DNA of 64,000 nt, taken from NCBI RefSeq assembly GCF_003576645.1, contig NC_044920.1, positions 11,022,446 through 11,086,445 on the forward strand, given 5' to 3'. How positions within the stretch are numbered: position 1 is the first letter of the stretch; each line of letters begins with the position of its first letter. The DNA comes from Ipomoea triloba. Its lineage: Eukaryota > Streptophyta > Magnoliopsida > Solanales > Convolvulaceae. The notes beneath the pieces were generated by a model. That model did not search any database, had not been told where the DNA came from, and saw only the letters and a program-made list of their open reading frames with translations. Positions 22,708 through 33,085 of the stretch are shown here, piece after piece. Both the position numbers and the translations under genes were made by a program.

Positions 22708-22862
22708 CGACATCGGTTTTTGTGTAGTAAGTGCCTTTGGGTTAACATGAGCAAGTGTTCAAGTTAGAGAGTCTAACCCTCCCCCCCATTTACTTTCTAT
22801 TTTTGCAATTTACTTTGCTTACGTTTCAATCTTTTTGTCATTTCAATTGCTACTACTCTCAC

Positions 22863-22884
22863 TTGCAACTACTTCTAGTTGCAA
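22863..22884 (+). other. E1 leader hairpin
   Basis: Stem TTGCAACTA with TAGTTGCAA, nine perfect pairs, loop CTTC. It is followed by an acceptor-like TTGATAG at 22911, 14 nt before the ORF1 start. Confidence 0.65.
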
Positions 22885-22925
22885 AACACTCTCTTGTCTT
22901 TGTGTTGATAGGTTGATCCTCTCTG

Positions 22926-25194
22926 ATGTATTCTCAAGCAAGATATCCACAAGAGGATTACTATGAGGACCAAGGAGGATATAGGCAACCAAGGGGAGGC
23001 TACAATGTTCAACTTTCTAACCCCCATCGCTATGAAGATGATGAGGATTATAGAGCACACTATCAACCGAGAAGGCTACCACTAAGGGATGAAACTCCTA
23101 AGGAAAGTTTTGAGGACAAAATGGTAAGGATGTTTGGTGAGCTTAGGCAAGAAATGGTCAACATTAAGAAAGATGATGAGGCGTATGAGTATAATGATCC
23201 ACCACGAAGGCAAATATCAAGAACTCAATATGATGATAGAGAATATGGTGATTACCACTACTCAAGGAGAGCTTCATCACCATCTCAAAGAGGATTTTTC
23301 TATGATGATCCACCGGAGAGCTACCAAGAGTCTTATCATGGTCACGGTTATGAGCATTCAAGTCGGGCACAACCACCAAGGAGAGACACCTCTTATGATC
23401 ATTCACGGGAGTACCGGACACCTAGGTATTACCAGGATGATTATGAGGAAGATTATCATGATCAAGAAGACTATTCTTATGAATACCGGGGGTATAGGAG
23501 GAGTGCATCTCACCAAAGCTACAATTCAAAATCTTACCAATCTACCCACTATGACGAGGATGATGACTACCCTCAACAAAGAGGATTCTCTAATTCTCAA
23601 TCCTACGACTCTTACCCATCCCAAGCCTACTCTCCACAATCCTACACTCAAAACACACCTCCACCCAAAAAGAAATTTATTATCGACCACATGTATGACC
23701 ATTGGTTGAAACCCAAGCCAAAAGACCCAAATGACCGCTTCAAGACCATTGAGGAACACATGTTTGAAGATATGAACCGACAAGTGACTTGTTATGCTTG
23801 TAAAGGGCCTCACTATAGGTATCAATGCCAAAAGTACCCATATTGCAAGAAATGTAATGCCAGATTCTCATGTGAATGTAGGTACAAGCACCATAGAGAC
23901 GAAGTTGATCAAAGAGTGCAATGCCAAGCCGCAAGGAAAATATGGATTAAGTGAGGAAACTTGGGCATTGGCTAGGCGTTTAGGAATTACCATTGTGCCG
24001 GATGATAGCATGGACGAGGATATCAAAGCGCCCTTGGAGGAAGTCATTGAAAATACAAAGGAGAACGGGCAAGAAATCCCCATTATCGAACAAATGCAAG
24101 AACAAGCAAAGGAAAATCACGACATGGGGTATGGGAATGCGATTGAAGAAGGTAATGAGGAAGTAGAAATAGTGTGGCAAGGTGAAAATTCGTGTGGTGA
24201 CACCATTGAGCTTACATGTGGTAAGACACTTGACCCGATTAGTGGTAGCACTACTCTTGATGATAAAATTTCTAAATCTTGGGCCGACATGTGTGATGAG
24301 GATGATGATTGTGATGATATTGGTGTGCCTACTCATTTTGATAATGCTAATGTTGATTGTGTTGATGATGGAGTTGAAAAAGTGGTAGATATGACTAGTG
24401 AAAATAATTGCATAATTGAAGATGTTGATAATGAGGTCAATTTTTTCAACCCTTGTGACTTTAATGATAGTGATTCATTTGACTCCTCCGTTGATGATGA
24501 AAATCGTTTTGATACTTGTGAAAATAATTCTTTCAATTCCACGGAGAATGATGCAATAGAGTCGTGTGAGGATAATTTCTCTAATTCTTATGATAGAAAC
24601 TCTTCCAATCCTCATGCGAACAATTCTTTCGTTTCTTTAGATGATAATGATGGTCTTGGGTCTTTTACTTTCCGTGATAGTTCTTTGTCAAATGAACATG
24701 GTGATGATTTGCATGAGATGCTTTGTGGTGATGATGATATGAATGTTGATGCTAGCTTGTGTGATTTAATTGATATTGAATTTGTGAACTTCCTTGATAA
24801 TTGCCTTGATGATGCTTTATATATTCATGATTTGATTGGTAAAGATCGGAGTGAAGGGGTTGAAAATGAGAATGTAAAAGAAGAGGCTGAGGACAAGAAA
24901 AAGACAAGAAATGAGAGTGTTAGGGAGGAAGTTGAGGAGAAAGTGAGAAATGATGAAAAGGAGTTTGGTGAAAAGAAGAAAAATGAAAAAAGAGGTAAGT
25001 CGGAAGAGAATAGCATACTCATGGACATGGATAGTTGCCAACCTTTGGAAGAGAGTATGCTATGTATAGAATTAAAGGAGTTTGCCAATGCCCGGTATTT
25101 GAGGGCATATCTTGAAGAAAGAGTGGATGGGGTAAAAGGACTTGTCCCCGTCCAAGTATGTTGGAAGGAGGGCTTGAAAGTGACGTCGGGCTAA
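22926..25194 (+). pseudogene. E1 ORF1, gag-like cysteine cluster, frameshifted
   Basis: The first frame (22926-23954) encodes 342 aa: an N-terminal D/Y/R/Q-rich low-complexity region (QARYPQEDYYEDQGGYRQPR), a short helix ESFEDKMVRMFGELRQEM, then a cysteine/histidine cluster at about residues 289-318 (CYACKGPHYRYQC, then CKKCNARFSCEC) reminiscent of nucleocapsid zinc knuckles but with CX2CX3HX4C spacing. At about 23934-23940 the reading shifts by one base to a second frame (to 25194) encoding an acidic D/N-rich region and the family C-terminus LKEFANARYLRAYLEERVDG followed by VQVCWKEG. One-base decay is more likely than programmed shifting, since the homologues in E2 and E5 are single frames. 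A Gag-like role is inferred from position and the cluster only. Confidence 0.7.
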
Positions 25195-25232
25195 AGACGT
25201 TAAACGTAGCGCTTCTCGGGAGGCAACCCGAG
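25183..25232 (+). other. E1 post-ORF1 two-hairpin module
   Basis: SL1 pairs ACGTC (25183) with GACGT (25196-25200), followed by TAAACGTAGCGC. SL2 pairs CTCGGG (25215) with CCCGAG (25227) around AGGCAA. The central T-A pair of CTTGGG/CCCAAG in E3 is replaced here by C-G on both sides. It overlaps the last codons of ORF1. Confidence 0.75.
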
Positions 25233-25399
25233 GTTAATTTTTAATTTTTACATGCTTTATTTTTCATTTCTTACCTTTAGATTTAGTGTGTTTTTGCAGG
25301 ACCAAGGGGCGAAACCAAACACAAACCGAAGAAGAGCAAGAAAAGGCCAAAATGGCAAAGGAACCCGCGTCCACCCTTCGGCCGAAACAGAAACAGAGA

Positions 25400-25490
25400 A
25401 CAGACTGCTGGATGCCCGACCGGACGCGCGTCCGGTCCGCGTCCAGCGGTCTGGGCAGACCAGATCGGACGCGAAAAAGTGGGATAAAAC
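25400..25490 (+). promoter_or_regulatory. E1 internal palindrome block and TATA-like box
   Basis: A 20-bp perfect palindrome at 25418-25437 is centred on GGACGCGCGTCC. It is followed by CGCGTCC and GGACGCG half-sites and by GGGATAAAACCC (25481-25492). The E1 LTR uses the same GGACGCGCGTCC core upstream of its own TATA-like box, while the other elements use CACGCGTG in both places. Candidate internal promoter for ORF2, whose leader exon and intron follow. Confidence 0.6.
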
Positions 25491-25636
25491 CCAATTTCTT
25501 CTTCTTTGCTCTTCATTTTGCGAACGCCAAAACACTTCCAAAACCATAAAGTAAGTTTTCTTCAAAGTTCCATTCAAGTAGAAGCCAAAAATCAAAGCTT
25601 TCATCCACCAAAACTCAATTAACAAGCAAAAGCAAG

Positions 25637-26407
25637 GTAAGTTTCATCTTCTTCAACCTATTTCAAGCTTTCACCATGGTTATGTACCTTGATTTGGGAT
25701 TTCTTGTTTTGACCATTGAATTGATGTTGTGTTGTTTGAAATTGATTCTATATGTTGAAAAGAATATTCTTTTAGGAATTAATTGCATTTTGTATGGTTG
25801 AAGCATGAAATTTGAATTCTTGAAAAGCTTGAAACCCTAGCTTTAATGGTGAAAATTTTGGGTTTGCAAAATTGAAAACAATTGATGAAATTGGTGTTTG
25901 ATACTTGCAATTATATGCTAGATAATGAATTGTATGGAGCCAATTTGTGCATTATGACACTACACTATGCTTAATTGAAAATTTTGAATTGCTAGTTTCA
26001 TAAAATTGGAGATTTTTTATTTTTGGTGTGAATTGTGGATGCATGATGAAAATAGAACTATATTCTTGATGCATAATGCTTAGTATAACTCCCCAAATGA
26101 CGAATTGATGTGGTGATTCTTGTGCATGAATGATTGCATCCTATTAAGCTAGAAACTTTAATTGTGTGAAAAATTCTTAGCTTGTTAAATGATTGCTTTT
26201 GTTAGGATGACATGTGTTTTGCCTCTACATGATCTTCAATCAAGCTTTGAGCCTAGTGTTTTAATCTAGAATGGCATGATTTTCTTGAAAATTTTAAACT
26301 TGTTTGATTGAGCTTGCAATGTCTTGATTTTTCCTAAGTGCTTAAATGAGTATGCCTTTGCTTAGATTTTCTTAGAATGTGACTAATGAATTAGTTAATC
26401 TTGATAG
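25637..26407 (+). other. E1 ORF2 leader intron (predicted)
   Basis: Donor AAG|GTAAGT at 25637 and acceptor TTGATAG at 26407, directly followed by the ORF2 ATG. The 771 nt between are T-rich and non-coding, as expected for a plant intron. Position and sites agree with E3 and E5. Confidence 0.65.
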
Positions 26408-27619
26408 ATGCCTCCGGCAACAAGATACAAAGAAATGGCCAAGAAGAGCAAACACGATGAAAGGGGTTCGAGTAGTGGCGCAGCTGCACCACAAAACGAG
26501 CCCGTAGTACCGGGAGGACGAGCGTTGAGTCACTTAAATCATATTCAACGTGCTAGAGTGGAAGAACTGAAAGAAAAGCACGTCTCGGGAGGTTTCTACT
26601 TCAATTTCCCGCTGCTAGATTCTTATGGATGTAGGGAGGAAGTGGAAAGACTTGCGGCACAGCCCTATTGGGATCATCTCTTCAGTTGGAGAGATGACAC
26701 ATACGTGCCGGTGGTGTACGAATTCATAGCCACCTTCGAAACAACGAAGGTGCCCAATTTCTCCCCCTCCATAAAGTTCACGGTGTTCGGACAAGAGCAC
26801 CATATTTCGGTGAACGAACTAGGCATATATCTTGGCTTGTACACTCTAGCACAAACGCAGACGGAGGAGTACTACTACCTCCCCGATGACTTTGAATCAG
26901 ATGTTGCAGTGGAAGCATATTGGCATAGAATCACTGGGGGCAATGTAGGGAGATTCATTGGGGCCAAGCCCAACACGGTGAAGATCCTAAACCCGGCTCT
27001 CAAAGCCCTCAAGCTAGTCCTCAACTTGACGTTTGGAGGAAGACACAAGAACCTCCACAAGGTGTACAGGACCGACTTGTTCCGTCTGTGGAGTTTGGAG
27101 ATGAATGAGCCCATTCAGATGGCTCGCATGGTCAAGCAATGGCTCCAGACTCAAGCAGGTGATAAGTGTCCTTACATATGGATTGGCCCGATAGTCACCC
27201 GACTATGTGAGGGCATGGGTCTTCATCGAGAGCTGCGCAGGGAGAAGAGGAAAACCAGTATGTCTCTATTGGGCCTCAAGCAGCTCAGCAGGAGCTATAT
27301 TCCTAAGATTGATGATGTGCCGATGCAAGCCCAGGAGGAGCAGCAACAGCCTGCACCGGTAGTAGAGGGAGAGCATGAGGTGCCCCCCGAGAATATGGAC
27401 TATCCGGCGGTGCATGACTGGGCGTCGATGAGGGCATTGCAAATCCAGTTGCACACTCACACGATGGACACCTTCAATAGGCGAATGGATTTGCAAGATG
27501 AGGCGATCGGAAGGCAGAATGAAGCGTTTGCTAGACAAGAGGAACGACAGGAGCAACAATTTCAAGGCATTGAGCAGCTGAGATTATGGATGGAGCATAG
27601 GTTCCCACCCCCCTCATAG
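26408..27619 (+). CDS. E1 ORF2, intact (403 aa), plant-transposon-like domain
   Basis: Open from MPPATRYKEMAKKSKHDERG to the stop at 27617. After a basic, serine-rich N-terminus (a possible nuclear signal, KKSKHDER), residues about 60-290 form the shared domain: VERLAAQPYWDHLFSWRDDT, VPVVYEFIATF, FSPSIKFTVFGQEHHISVNE, LGIYLGLYT, FGGRHKNLHKVYRTDLFRLW, and WIGPIVTRLCEGMG. A glutamine/proline linker and a C-terminal coiled coil (RQNEAFARQEERQEQQFQGI) follow. It resembles the putative plant transposon protein domain associated with Athila-type elements. No catalytic residues are evident and the function is unknown. It is the only open ORF2 in the window. Confidence 0.75.
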   Translation: MPPATRYKEMAKKSKHDERGSSSGAAAPQNEPVVPGGRALSHLNHIQRARVEELKEKHVSGGFYFNFPLLDSYGCREEVERLAAQPYWDHLFSWRDDTYVPVVYEFIATFETTKVPNFSPSIKFTVFGQEHHISVNELGIYLGLYTLAQTQTEEYYYLPDDFESDVAVEAYWHRITGGNVGRFIGAKPNTVKILNPALKALKLVLNLTFGGRHKNLHKVYRTDLFRLWSLEMNEPIQMARMVKQWLQTQAGDKCPYIWIGPIVTRLCEGMGLHRELRREKRKTSMSLLGLKQLSRSYIPKIDDVPMQAQEEQQQPAPVVEGEHEVPPENMDYPAVHDWASMRALQIQLHTHTMDTFNRRMDLQDEAIGRQNEAFARQEERQEQQFQGIEQLRLWMEHRFPPPS

Positions 27620-28770
27620 GGTGGGGACGGCTCTTATTGATGAGCTTGAGTTGTAGTTGGGGTTGTGGTCCAGCATAGACATTAGGTACCCCGTGCGTGG
27701 GGTGTCGCCTTTATCTTTGGTTATTTTGTTGTTTAAATTCTTGTTGATGTATGCTTGCTTTACTTTTCTTTTCAATATTGCACCTTTAATCTTTAGTTTT
27801 AATCCTTTTTAGTTCTTTATTTCATATTTCGTTTATGCACAATAGTTTTGTTTTAATTCCATAGTTTTGTTGCTTATTTGCTTTTGACTTCATTTCATTT
27901 TTTTAGTTCTTTATTTTGCTTAATACCTCTCTCATAAGAGCTAATTCAAATGATGGAGAAATGTGCTTTGAGTCATGATTTGCAGGGAATATCAAGGTAA
28001 GGAGAGAAGACATATACACAAACTAGTAAAGCATTGAGAACGAAGGGGAGTCTCTTTATCTCCCTTACGCATTTTCATTACCTATATGCTTGCGTTTTAA
28101 AGTGTGGAAACCGGGAGATGGTGTGACATTGCATTGCATTTGTTTGAATCTTTCATAAAAGCGTTTTGTGTGATCTTATAGCCCATATCCCACTTTTAAA
28201 GTGTGGAAAAGGGCGTTGCTTTGCATATGACCTTATGTCTTTCCCACCGTGTGTATAGTGTGAACATCGAGGACGATGTTTCTTTTAAACTGTGGAAAGG
28301 AAAGCACCGTTTGTGCTTAAAAACTTTGATCTATTAAGTGAGGTTTAGCGTAGAATTTTGTATATGTTTGAAGTGAATACATTGTTTAATCTATCTTAGA
28401 AAATGCGTGCTTTGAAGGAACATTTGAGTCTCAATTTGGAATATCCCATGAAATAAAACTCTTGTACACTTTTAAAGTTGTTGATGTTTGTATGCTTGCA
28501 TGATGTTCACCCTTTATTTAGTTCGGACCATGGTCAAGGAGGTAACGAAGTGGGAGTGTGCACTTGTCAACCCTAGTAAGATAATTTTTTTTACTAAGCC
28601 CGGAAATGAATATAAGTCTTTGTTTTGCTCTCTTGAAGGTGGTGTGTGGGGTTGTAAAGGAGAAGCTTGTTATCTTTTGTTCAAAAGAGCCCAATGAGGC
28701 CAAAACCCCAAAAGAGCCCAATGAGGCCACCTTAAGAAATGAAAAAAAAGTGCCGTCTTGCTAGGACATT

Positions 28771-28830
28771 GGGGCAACCATTGCACCGTCTTCGAAAAAG
28801 CGTAGAGCTCTACGTGAAGTCGGTTGTCCC
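28771..28830 (+). other. E1 structured 3' module a
   Basis: Outer stem GGGGCAACC with GGTTGTCCC (one G-U). Inner perfect palindromic hairpin CGTAGA-GC-TCTACG at 28801-28814. Between them is the conserved strand ATTGCACCGTCTTCGAAAAA. The inner stem differs from CATGGA/TCCATG of module b by two paired changes. Confidence 0.75.
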
Positions 28831-28883
28831 GATGCGAGGTCTTGGGAGACGAGAAAATTAAAGAGAGCCATTCCGCCAAGATT

Positions 28884-28944
28884 CGGGCACCCATTGCACC
28901 GTCTTCGAAAAAGCATGGAGATCCATGTGAAGTCGGGTCGCCCG
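28884..28944 (+). other. E1 structured 3' module b
   Basis: Outer stem CGGGC-A-CCC with GGG-T-(C)-GCCCG. Inner hairpin CATGGA/TCCATG (28914-28927). The conserved strand between them is the same as in module a. Confidence 0.75.
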
Positions 28945-28994
28945 ATGAGATTATCTTGGGGAATGAGAAAAGGAGAGATCTATCCTGTTAGGAC

Positions 28995-29055
28995 CGGGCA
29001 CCCATTGCACTGTTCTCGAAAAAGCATGGGGCTCCATGTGAGATCGGGTCGCCCG
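28995..29055 (+). other. E1 structured 3' module c
   Basis: A third copy, with the outer stem as in module b and the inner hairpin CATGG/CCATG around GGCT. The conserved strand is slightly altered (TGTTCTCGAAAAAG). Confidence 0.7.
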
Positions 29056-29504
29056 ATGGTTGATCCTAAGGGGTAGTAGAAACCCTTGTTAACCTTTTGA
29101 TATTCACATTAGTATCTAGGGGGCTTGAGGTTATAAGGGTGGTCGAATAGGGTTGGCTTGTGTACATCGTTCCCACTAGTTGGCTCGGCTAGTGGCCCTT
29201 TCTAAATGATTGGTGAACATACTTTTTGGATTTCATGCTTGAAATTGTAAAAAGATTTAATTGAAATGAATTGTTTTAGCCAAAGGGCCTTTGTTTCTTG
29301 GGATATTCGTTGTTGAGAATCTAGGGTTCGTTTGAAGGCACATTTTCATGATAGCATAAAGAGTGTATTGACTTCAAATATGTGCATCGTTTTCTTGTCT
29401 TAGCTTACTTGCATATCAAAGTTTGTGGCATCCTTTGCACTTATGTGTTCCTTGTTCAAGGATAGCTTGCTTGAGGACAAGCAATGCTTAAAGTGTGAAA
29501 ATTT

Positions 29505-30848
29505 TGATAAGTGCAAAAGATGCCATCTTTACAATGTCATTCTTGAATCATCTAGTGCGCATTTGATGGCGTTTATGTTTGATTTGGCCCTTAATTGCGT
29601 TAGAATGCTTGTTATTGCCATCGGACCCCTTCCACGCTTTGTTAATTGTTTTGTAGGTAAAAAGATGTGCAAAAAGGTGGAAAACGGCATTGATTTCGGA
29701 GAAGGATTCACAAGCAGAGTTGGAAGGCAAATTAGGCCTTGGACGCGCCTCTGGACGCGCGTCCAAGGTGGCGTCCATCAGTTCCCGCTCTGAAGTTTCA
29801 AGTCTGGACGCGATTAAATGCCTGGACGCGCTCATGGACGCGCGTCCACCCTGGCGTCCATTGCGGAACTTTGCCGGTTATGCAATGTTTAAAAGGGAGA
29901 ATGAGCCAATTTTCAGGACACTTAGACTGAGATCCATCACATTTCAATCTTAGAATATTTCTCTCTCTAGGATTAGCCTAGAGAGATCTCTCCCAATTCA
30001 CTCCACATTGCAATTCATAGGTTTAGATTAGAATTAGAGAAGAATTCCATTGTTGCAAGATTGTAATCAACATTCAAGTTCAAGTTCAAAGTTCAATTCC
30101 AAGCTAAGTCTTCATTTTAATTTCTTGTCATTACTTTTGCCTTTTGCTATTTCAATTCCAAGTATGATTAGATAGTTCATTGTGGATTTGGATTGAGCAA
30201 TTTTGTATGGATATTCTTGAGCTTTGAATTCATCAATTAGGTTTTGCAATTGCTTTGATTATGAGTTTGATTGTGTGAATGGTGATCTACTTTGACTCTT
30301 GTGTAGGGGTGATCAACCTATATGAGAGGTGTTTGGAGAAGGACTTTCACCTACGAGAGTAGAGTTACTCCTTAGCCTAGCCTAGCACGTTTCCTTCCCG
30401 CCTTCGAGAGAAGGGGGATTGGAAGGCAAATAGCACACCATGTGTTCGATAATTTGCCTCATCTAGCCTAGTTGCCATGAGAATGGGACCATGGACTAGA
30501 TGATAGGCCAATGACCACGAGAGTGGCGTTGGCATAGTTGCCTTGCCTCATTTTCATTATCTAAGTGTTGCTACCCTAATATCTTAGGAAATCAAGGATA
30601 CCTATATGAGTTGCAAAATCCAAATCCTCTTTTCCAATTGATTGTCTCCAATGTTTGTTCCTTATTTTCATTATGTTTCATGCACATTTCTTACTATGCT
30701 TGGGTTAGGTTTTAAACACTAAACACTCTTGTGCTTAATCCCCTTTACCGCTCAAATTCCCTCCTTGCCATCCTTTGAGAACGATACTCGGGAACTTCTT
30801 CCCGTTTTAACATCTACCTCTTTCCATCCACCGGAAACTACTTCATCA
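29505..30848 (+). repeat. E1 3' LTR
   Basis: 1344 bp, TGATAAGTGCAAAAG to CTACTTCATCA, followed by TSD AATAG. Palindromes GGACGCGCGTCC at 29753 and 29836; TATA-like TGTTTAAAAGGG at about 29886. Confidence 0.9.
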
Positions 30849-30853
30849 AATAG

Positions 30854-31824
30854 ACTAGGGAGTTCGAGGCACTTTACCAAGTGGCGTCACACTTTGGACT
30901 CCCACATCCTCATTCGGTTGGGGCATTTTATTGAACACATTGTGTACCACTCCTCTCGGACCTCGTCCTTTCGAACTAAGGGCGGAGATGTGGGTGAGTT
31001 AGACTCGTGGGTGGCCGCTATCGCACACACACTCACTTCATTTGGGTTTGCTATCTAATGTGGCCACACTAGGCACAAAGCTTAAAGAACATCATCCACA
31101 CAAGTTTATCATCCAACAATCAAGTAACTCACAATTCAACTAGCAATTATATCAAACATCCACATAGTTTAGCCTTGGGGCCACCAATCCCCTTTCTAAT
31201 CTACTCTAACATGCTAAAGAAACAGGAAAAAGAAATGAAATCTCAAAGAAACAAATATTAGATTAAGATTTGGAGAGAATAGTTACCACCCTCAAGAGGG
31301 GATTCTTTTACACTTTGTTCTTGAAATTCCCATCTTCACCCTTGCCCTTGAATCTAATCTAACCTAGAAGAAAAGGAATTTTCCCCCAAGAGGGGAGGAA
31401 ACCCTCTACAATTTTCAGATCTAAACTATTCTAAAAGAGCTCTCTCTAGGTTTAGGGCAAAAGGGATTTATATAGGTGACAAAAGGGAACAAATTTCCCG
31501 AAATGGCCCTTGGCCCGACCACGCATGCCACCACGCGTGGTGGTGGGCGTGGATGGTTACTGGAAAGATTCCACGCCCCTCCACACGCGTGTTGGGCTGC
31601 GTGGGAAGATGCTGCTTTGTGGCTTCGTTTGTCTTTTGCTCTGTTTTAGCCTCAAATCCCTTTCCAACCTGTAAAGTACTTAAAAACTTTTCCTAGGATT
31701 GATGTTAGAAGATTTTAATCACATCTGAGCTAAAATGCACGACATTGTTATGATTGGATGGCAAAACGTTACACTTTTATTCCATTTTAGACCCTTTTTT
31801 AAGTACCATTCTTGGTGCTTATCA
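30854..31824 (-). repeat. E2 5' LTR, outer part
   Basis: It begins TGATAAGCACC at 31824 on the minus strand and is interrupted by E1 at 30853. It holds the TATA box (about 31465-31475) and the CACGCGTGGTGGTGGGCGTG-type palindromes (about 31520-31610). Confidence 0.88.
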
Positions 31825-32358
31825 GTACTCATAAGATGGTATATATAGGGTGAAATTTCGAGCAAAAGGTGGTGTTTCATATAAATATCTCTCATTTTGT
31901 TGTGGTGGGGGTGAATAGCTAGGATCCGTATAAGAATGAGAATACCAATTTCTCTCAGGTTGATAGGTTAATGGAGGGTTATAATGGAATGGAGGTTCAA
32001 CAGTTGAAGGAATTGTAACCTTTAATGCCGGTTCACAATTGGGATCAATTTCCTTCATGATTTGAATAAGTCGGTTGTTAATACTCTCCGCTATTGAACT
32101 AAGGGATTCCTCTCCATTTTGGTATGTTGGTTTCTCAATTCCTTCATAGTTAAACATAGAGGAGGTAGCATAAGGGTATGGTTCATAGCTAGGATAAGGG
32201 AAAGTGTTCAGGTAAGGTGGGTATGTGTATTGTGGTGGTGGGTACACATAAGGATTTGGATAGTACTGTGGGTGCTGTTCATAAGTTTGAGGTGGAATGT
32301 TTCTTGTGTATCGTCTTCCATGGTATGGGTAACCATGGGAATATGTGTAAGCACTCAT
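31825..32358 (-). pseudogene. E3 ORF1, N-terminal part
   Basis: Starts MSAYTYSHGYPYHGRRYTRN and continues P/Y-rich (PPPQYTYPPYL, PYPSYEPYPY), then ESLSSIAESINNRLIQIMKE, and stops where E2 inserted at codon level with the GTACT duplication. It joins the coiled coil and acidic parts at 13590-12602. The open frame extends 24 codons further upstream, but those codons cover the acceptor-like TTGCGCAG and are probably leader. Confidence 0.75.
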
Positions 32359-32424
32359 TTTGTAAGCTTCAATTGATTTGATGAAGAAAATTTCCTGCGC
32401 AAAGCTTAACAAACAACAAACGTT

Positions 32425-32446
32425 TCGCAACTAGAAGTAGTTGCAA
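32425..32446 (-). other. E3 leader hairpin
   Basis: On the minus strand TTGCAACTA pairs with TAGTTGCGA around CTTC (one G-U pair). Same position as in the other elements. Confidence 0.6.
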
Positions 32447-32591
32447 GTGAGTAGCAAGAATTTCAAGGAAAATAGGCTCACTTCTTCAATCAAGTAACCA
32501 AAATTAAGAAAATAGAATAAATAAAACGAAAGCAATTCGAGAACTCTTAAAAATCTACTTCATAAACGTCAACACAATTCAAGAACCGTTT

Positions 32592-32614
32592 GCCATCCCC
32601 GGCAACGGCACCAT
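32592..32614 (-). other. E3 primer binding site (tRNA-Asp type)
   Basis: On the minus strand TGGTGCCGTTGCCGGGGA, one mismatch to the tRNA-Asp complement, three bases after the LTR end. Confidence 0.82.
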
Positions 32615-32616
32615 TT

Positions 32617-33085
32617 TGATGCTGTGAGTTTTACTGTGAGTGAATGTGGTATGGAGGGTGTTAAAACGAAGAGTCAAGACTCCCCGAGTGTCGTGTCTCT
32701 CAAGGATGACAAATTGGAACGAATATGTGTTGGCATTTAAGAGGTTGAGAAGGAAGAGTTACGGGAATAGCTAAGGCTAGGATTCATTTTGTAAGAAAGT
32801 TGGAAGGTTTAAAATGGTTTCGTAAAGGAAAAGGAAAGGTGGAGATTGCGGCTCGTGACTAACCTATGTGGTCTACTATCTAGAGGTTTTGTAAGCAAAT
32901 GACGTGGAATTGACTAGGGAGTTCATGGCACTTCACCAAGCGGCGTCACACTTGGACACCCACATCCTCATTCGGTTGGGGCATTTCATCGAACACCTTG
33001 TCTACCACTCCTCTCGGACCTCTTCTTTTCGGACTAAGGAAGGAGATGTGGGTGAGTTGGACTCGTGAGTGGCCGCTATCGCGCA
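32617..33085 (-). repeat. E3 5' LTR, inner part (split by E5)
   Basis: It continues at 55837-56636; the combined length of about 1270 bp fits the family. GCGCA at 33081-33085 is the left TSD of E5. It ends ACAGCATCA on the minus strand. Confidence 0.85.

Larger units (their letters stand above)
27620..29504 (+). other. E1 3' region: repeats, hairpins, modules, polypurine tract
   Basis: Non-coding. After ORF2 comes a hairpin ACCCC/GGGGT (about 27687-27703), which may replace the usual two-hairpin module. AAGTGTGGAAA occurs at 28100 and 28199, and AACTGTGGAAA at 28288. Hairpin AACATCG/CGATGTT with AGGA loop is at 28263-28280. Three structured modules lie at 28771-28830, 28884-28944 and 28995-29055. 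Hairpin TTGCTTG/CAAGCAA with AGGA loop is at 29467-29484, then a polypurine-like AAGTGTGAAAA (29491) abutting the LTR. Small open frames here are not supported as genes. Confidence 0.75.
21240..30848 (+). mobile_element. E1: Athila-like element, distinct subfamily
   Basis: LTRs 21240-22687 and 29505-30848, TSD AATAG at 21235-21239 and 30849-30853. It starts TGATAAGTGCAAAAGATGCC and ends CTACTTCATCA. Order: tRNA-Asp-type primer site 22690-22707, leader hairpin 22863-22884, ORF1 22926-25194 (one frameshift), module 25183-25232, palindrome block about 25400-25480, intron 25637-26407, ORF2 26408-27619 (open), long 3' region, polypurine tract. It differs from the other members by GGACGCGCGTCC palindromes and a cysteine cluster in ORF1. 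It sits in the 5' LTR of E2, making it one of the youngest insertions. Confidence 0.92.
13596..31824 (-). mobile_element. E2: Athila-like non-autonomous element
   Basis: TSD GTACT at 13591-13595 and 31825-31829. The 5' LTR (right) is 30854-31824 plus 20939-21239, split by E1; the 3' LTR is 13596-14868. Both are about 1272 bp once E1 is removed. On the minus strand: primer site 20915-20936, leader hairpin, ORF1 20666-19017 (open), module 19008-18958, palindrome block, intron, ORF2 17811-16555 (one stop), module 16408-16360, 3' region, polypurine tract. It sits inside ORF1 of E3. Confidence 0.9.

Noticed and set aside
23934..23940. Programmed frameshift in E1 ORF1
   Set aside because: No classical slippery heptamer with a downstream structure is obvious, and the homologues in E2 and E5 are single frames, so decay is preferred for now.
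28771..29055. CRISPR-like array because of three spaced similar repeats
   Set aside because: Plant nuclear sequence; the repeats are imperfect, contain hairpins with covariation, and recur in every family member at the same place.
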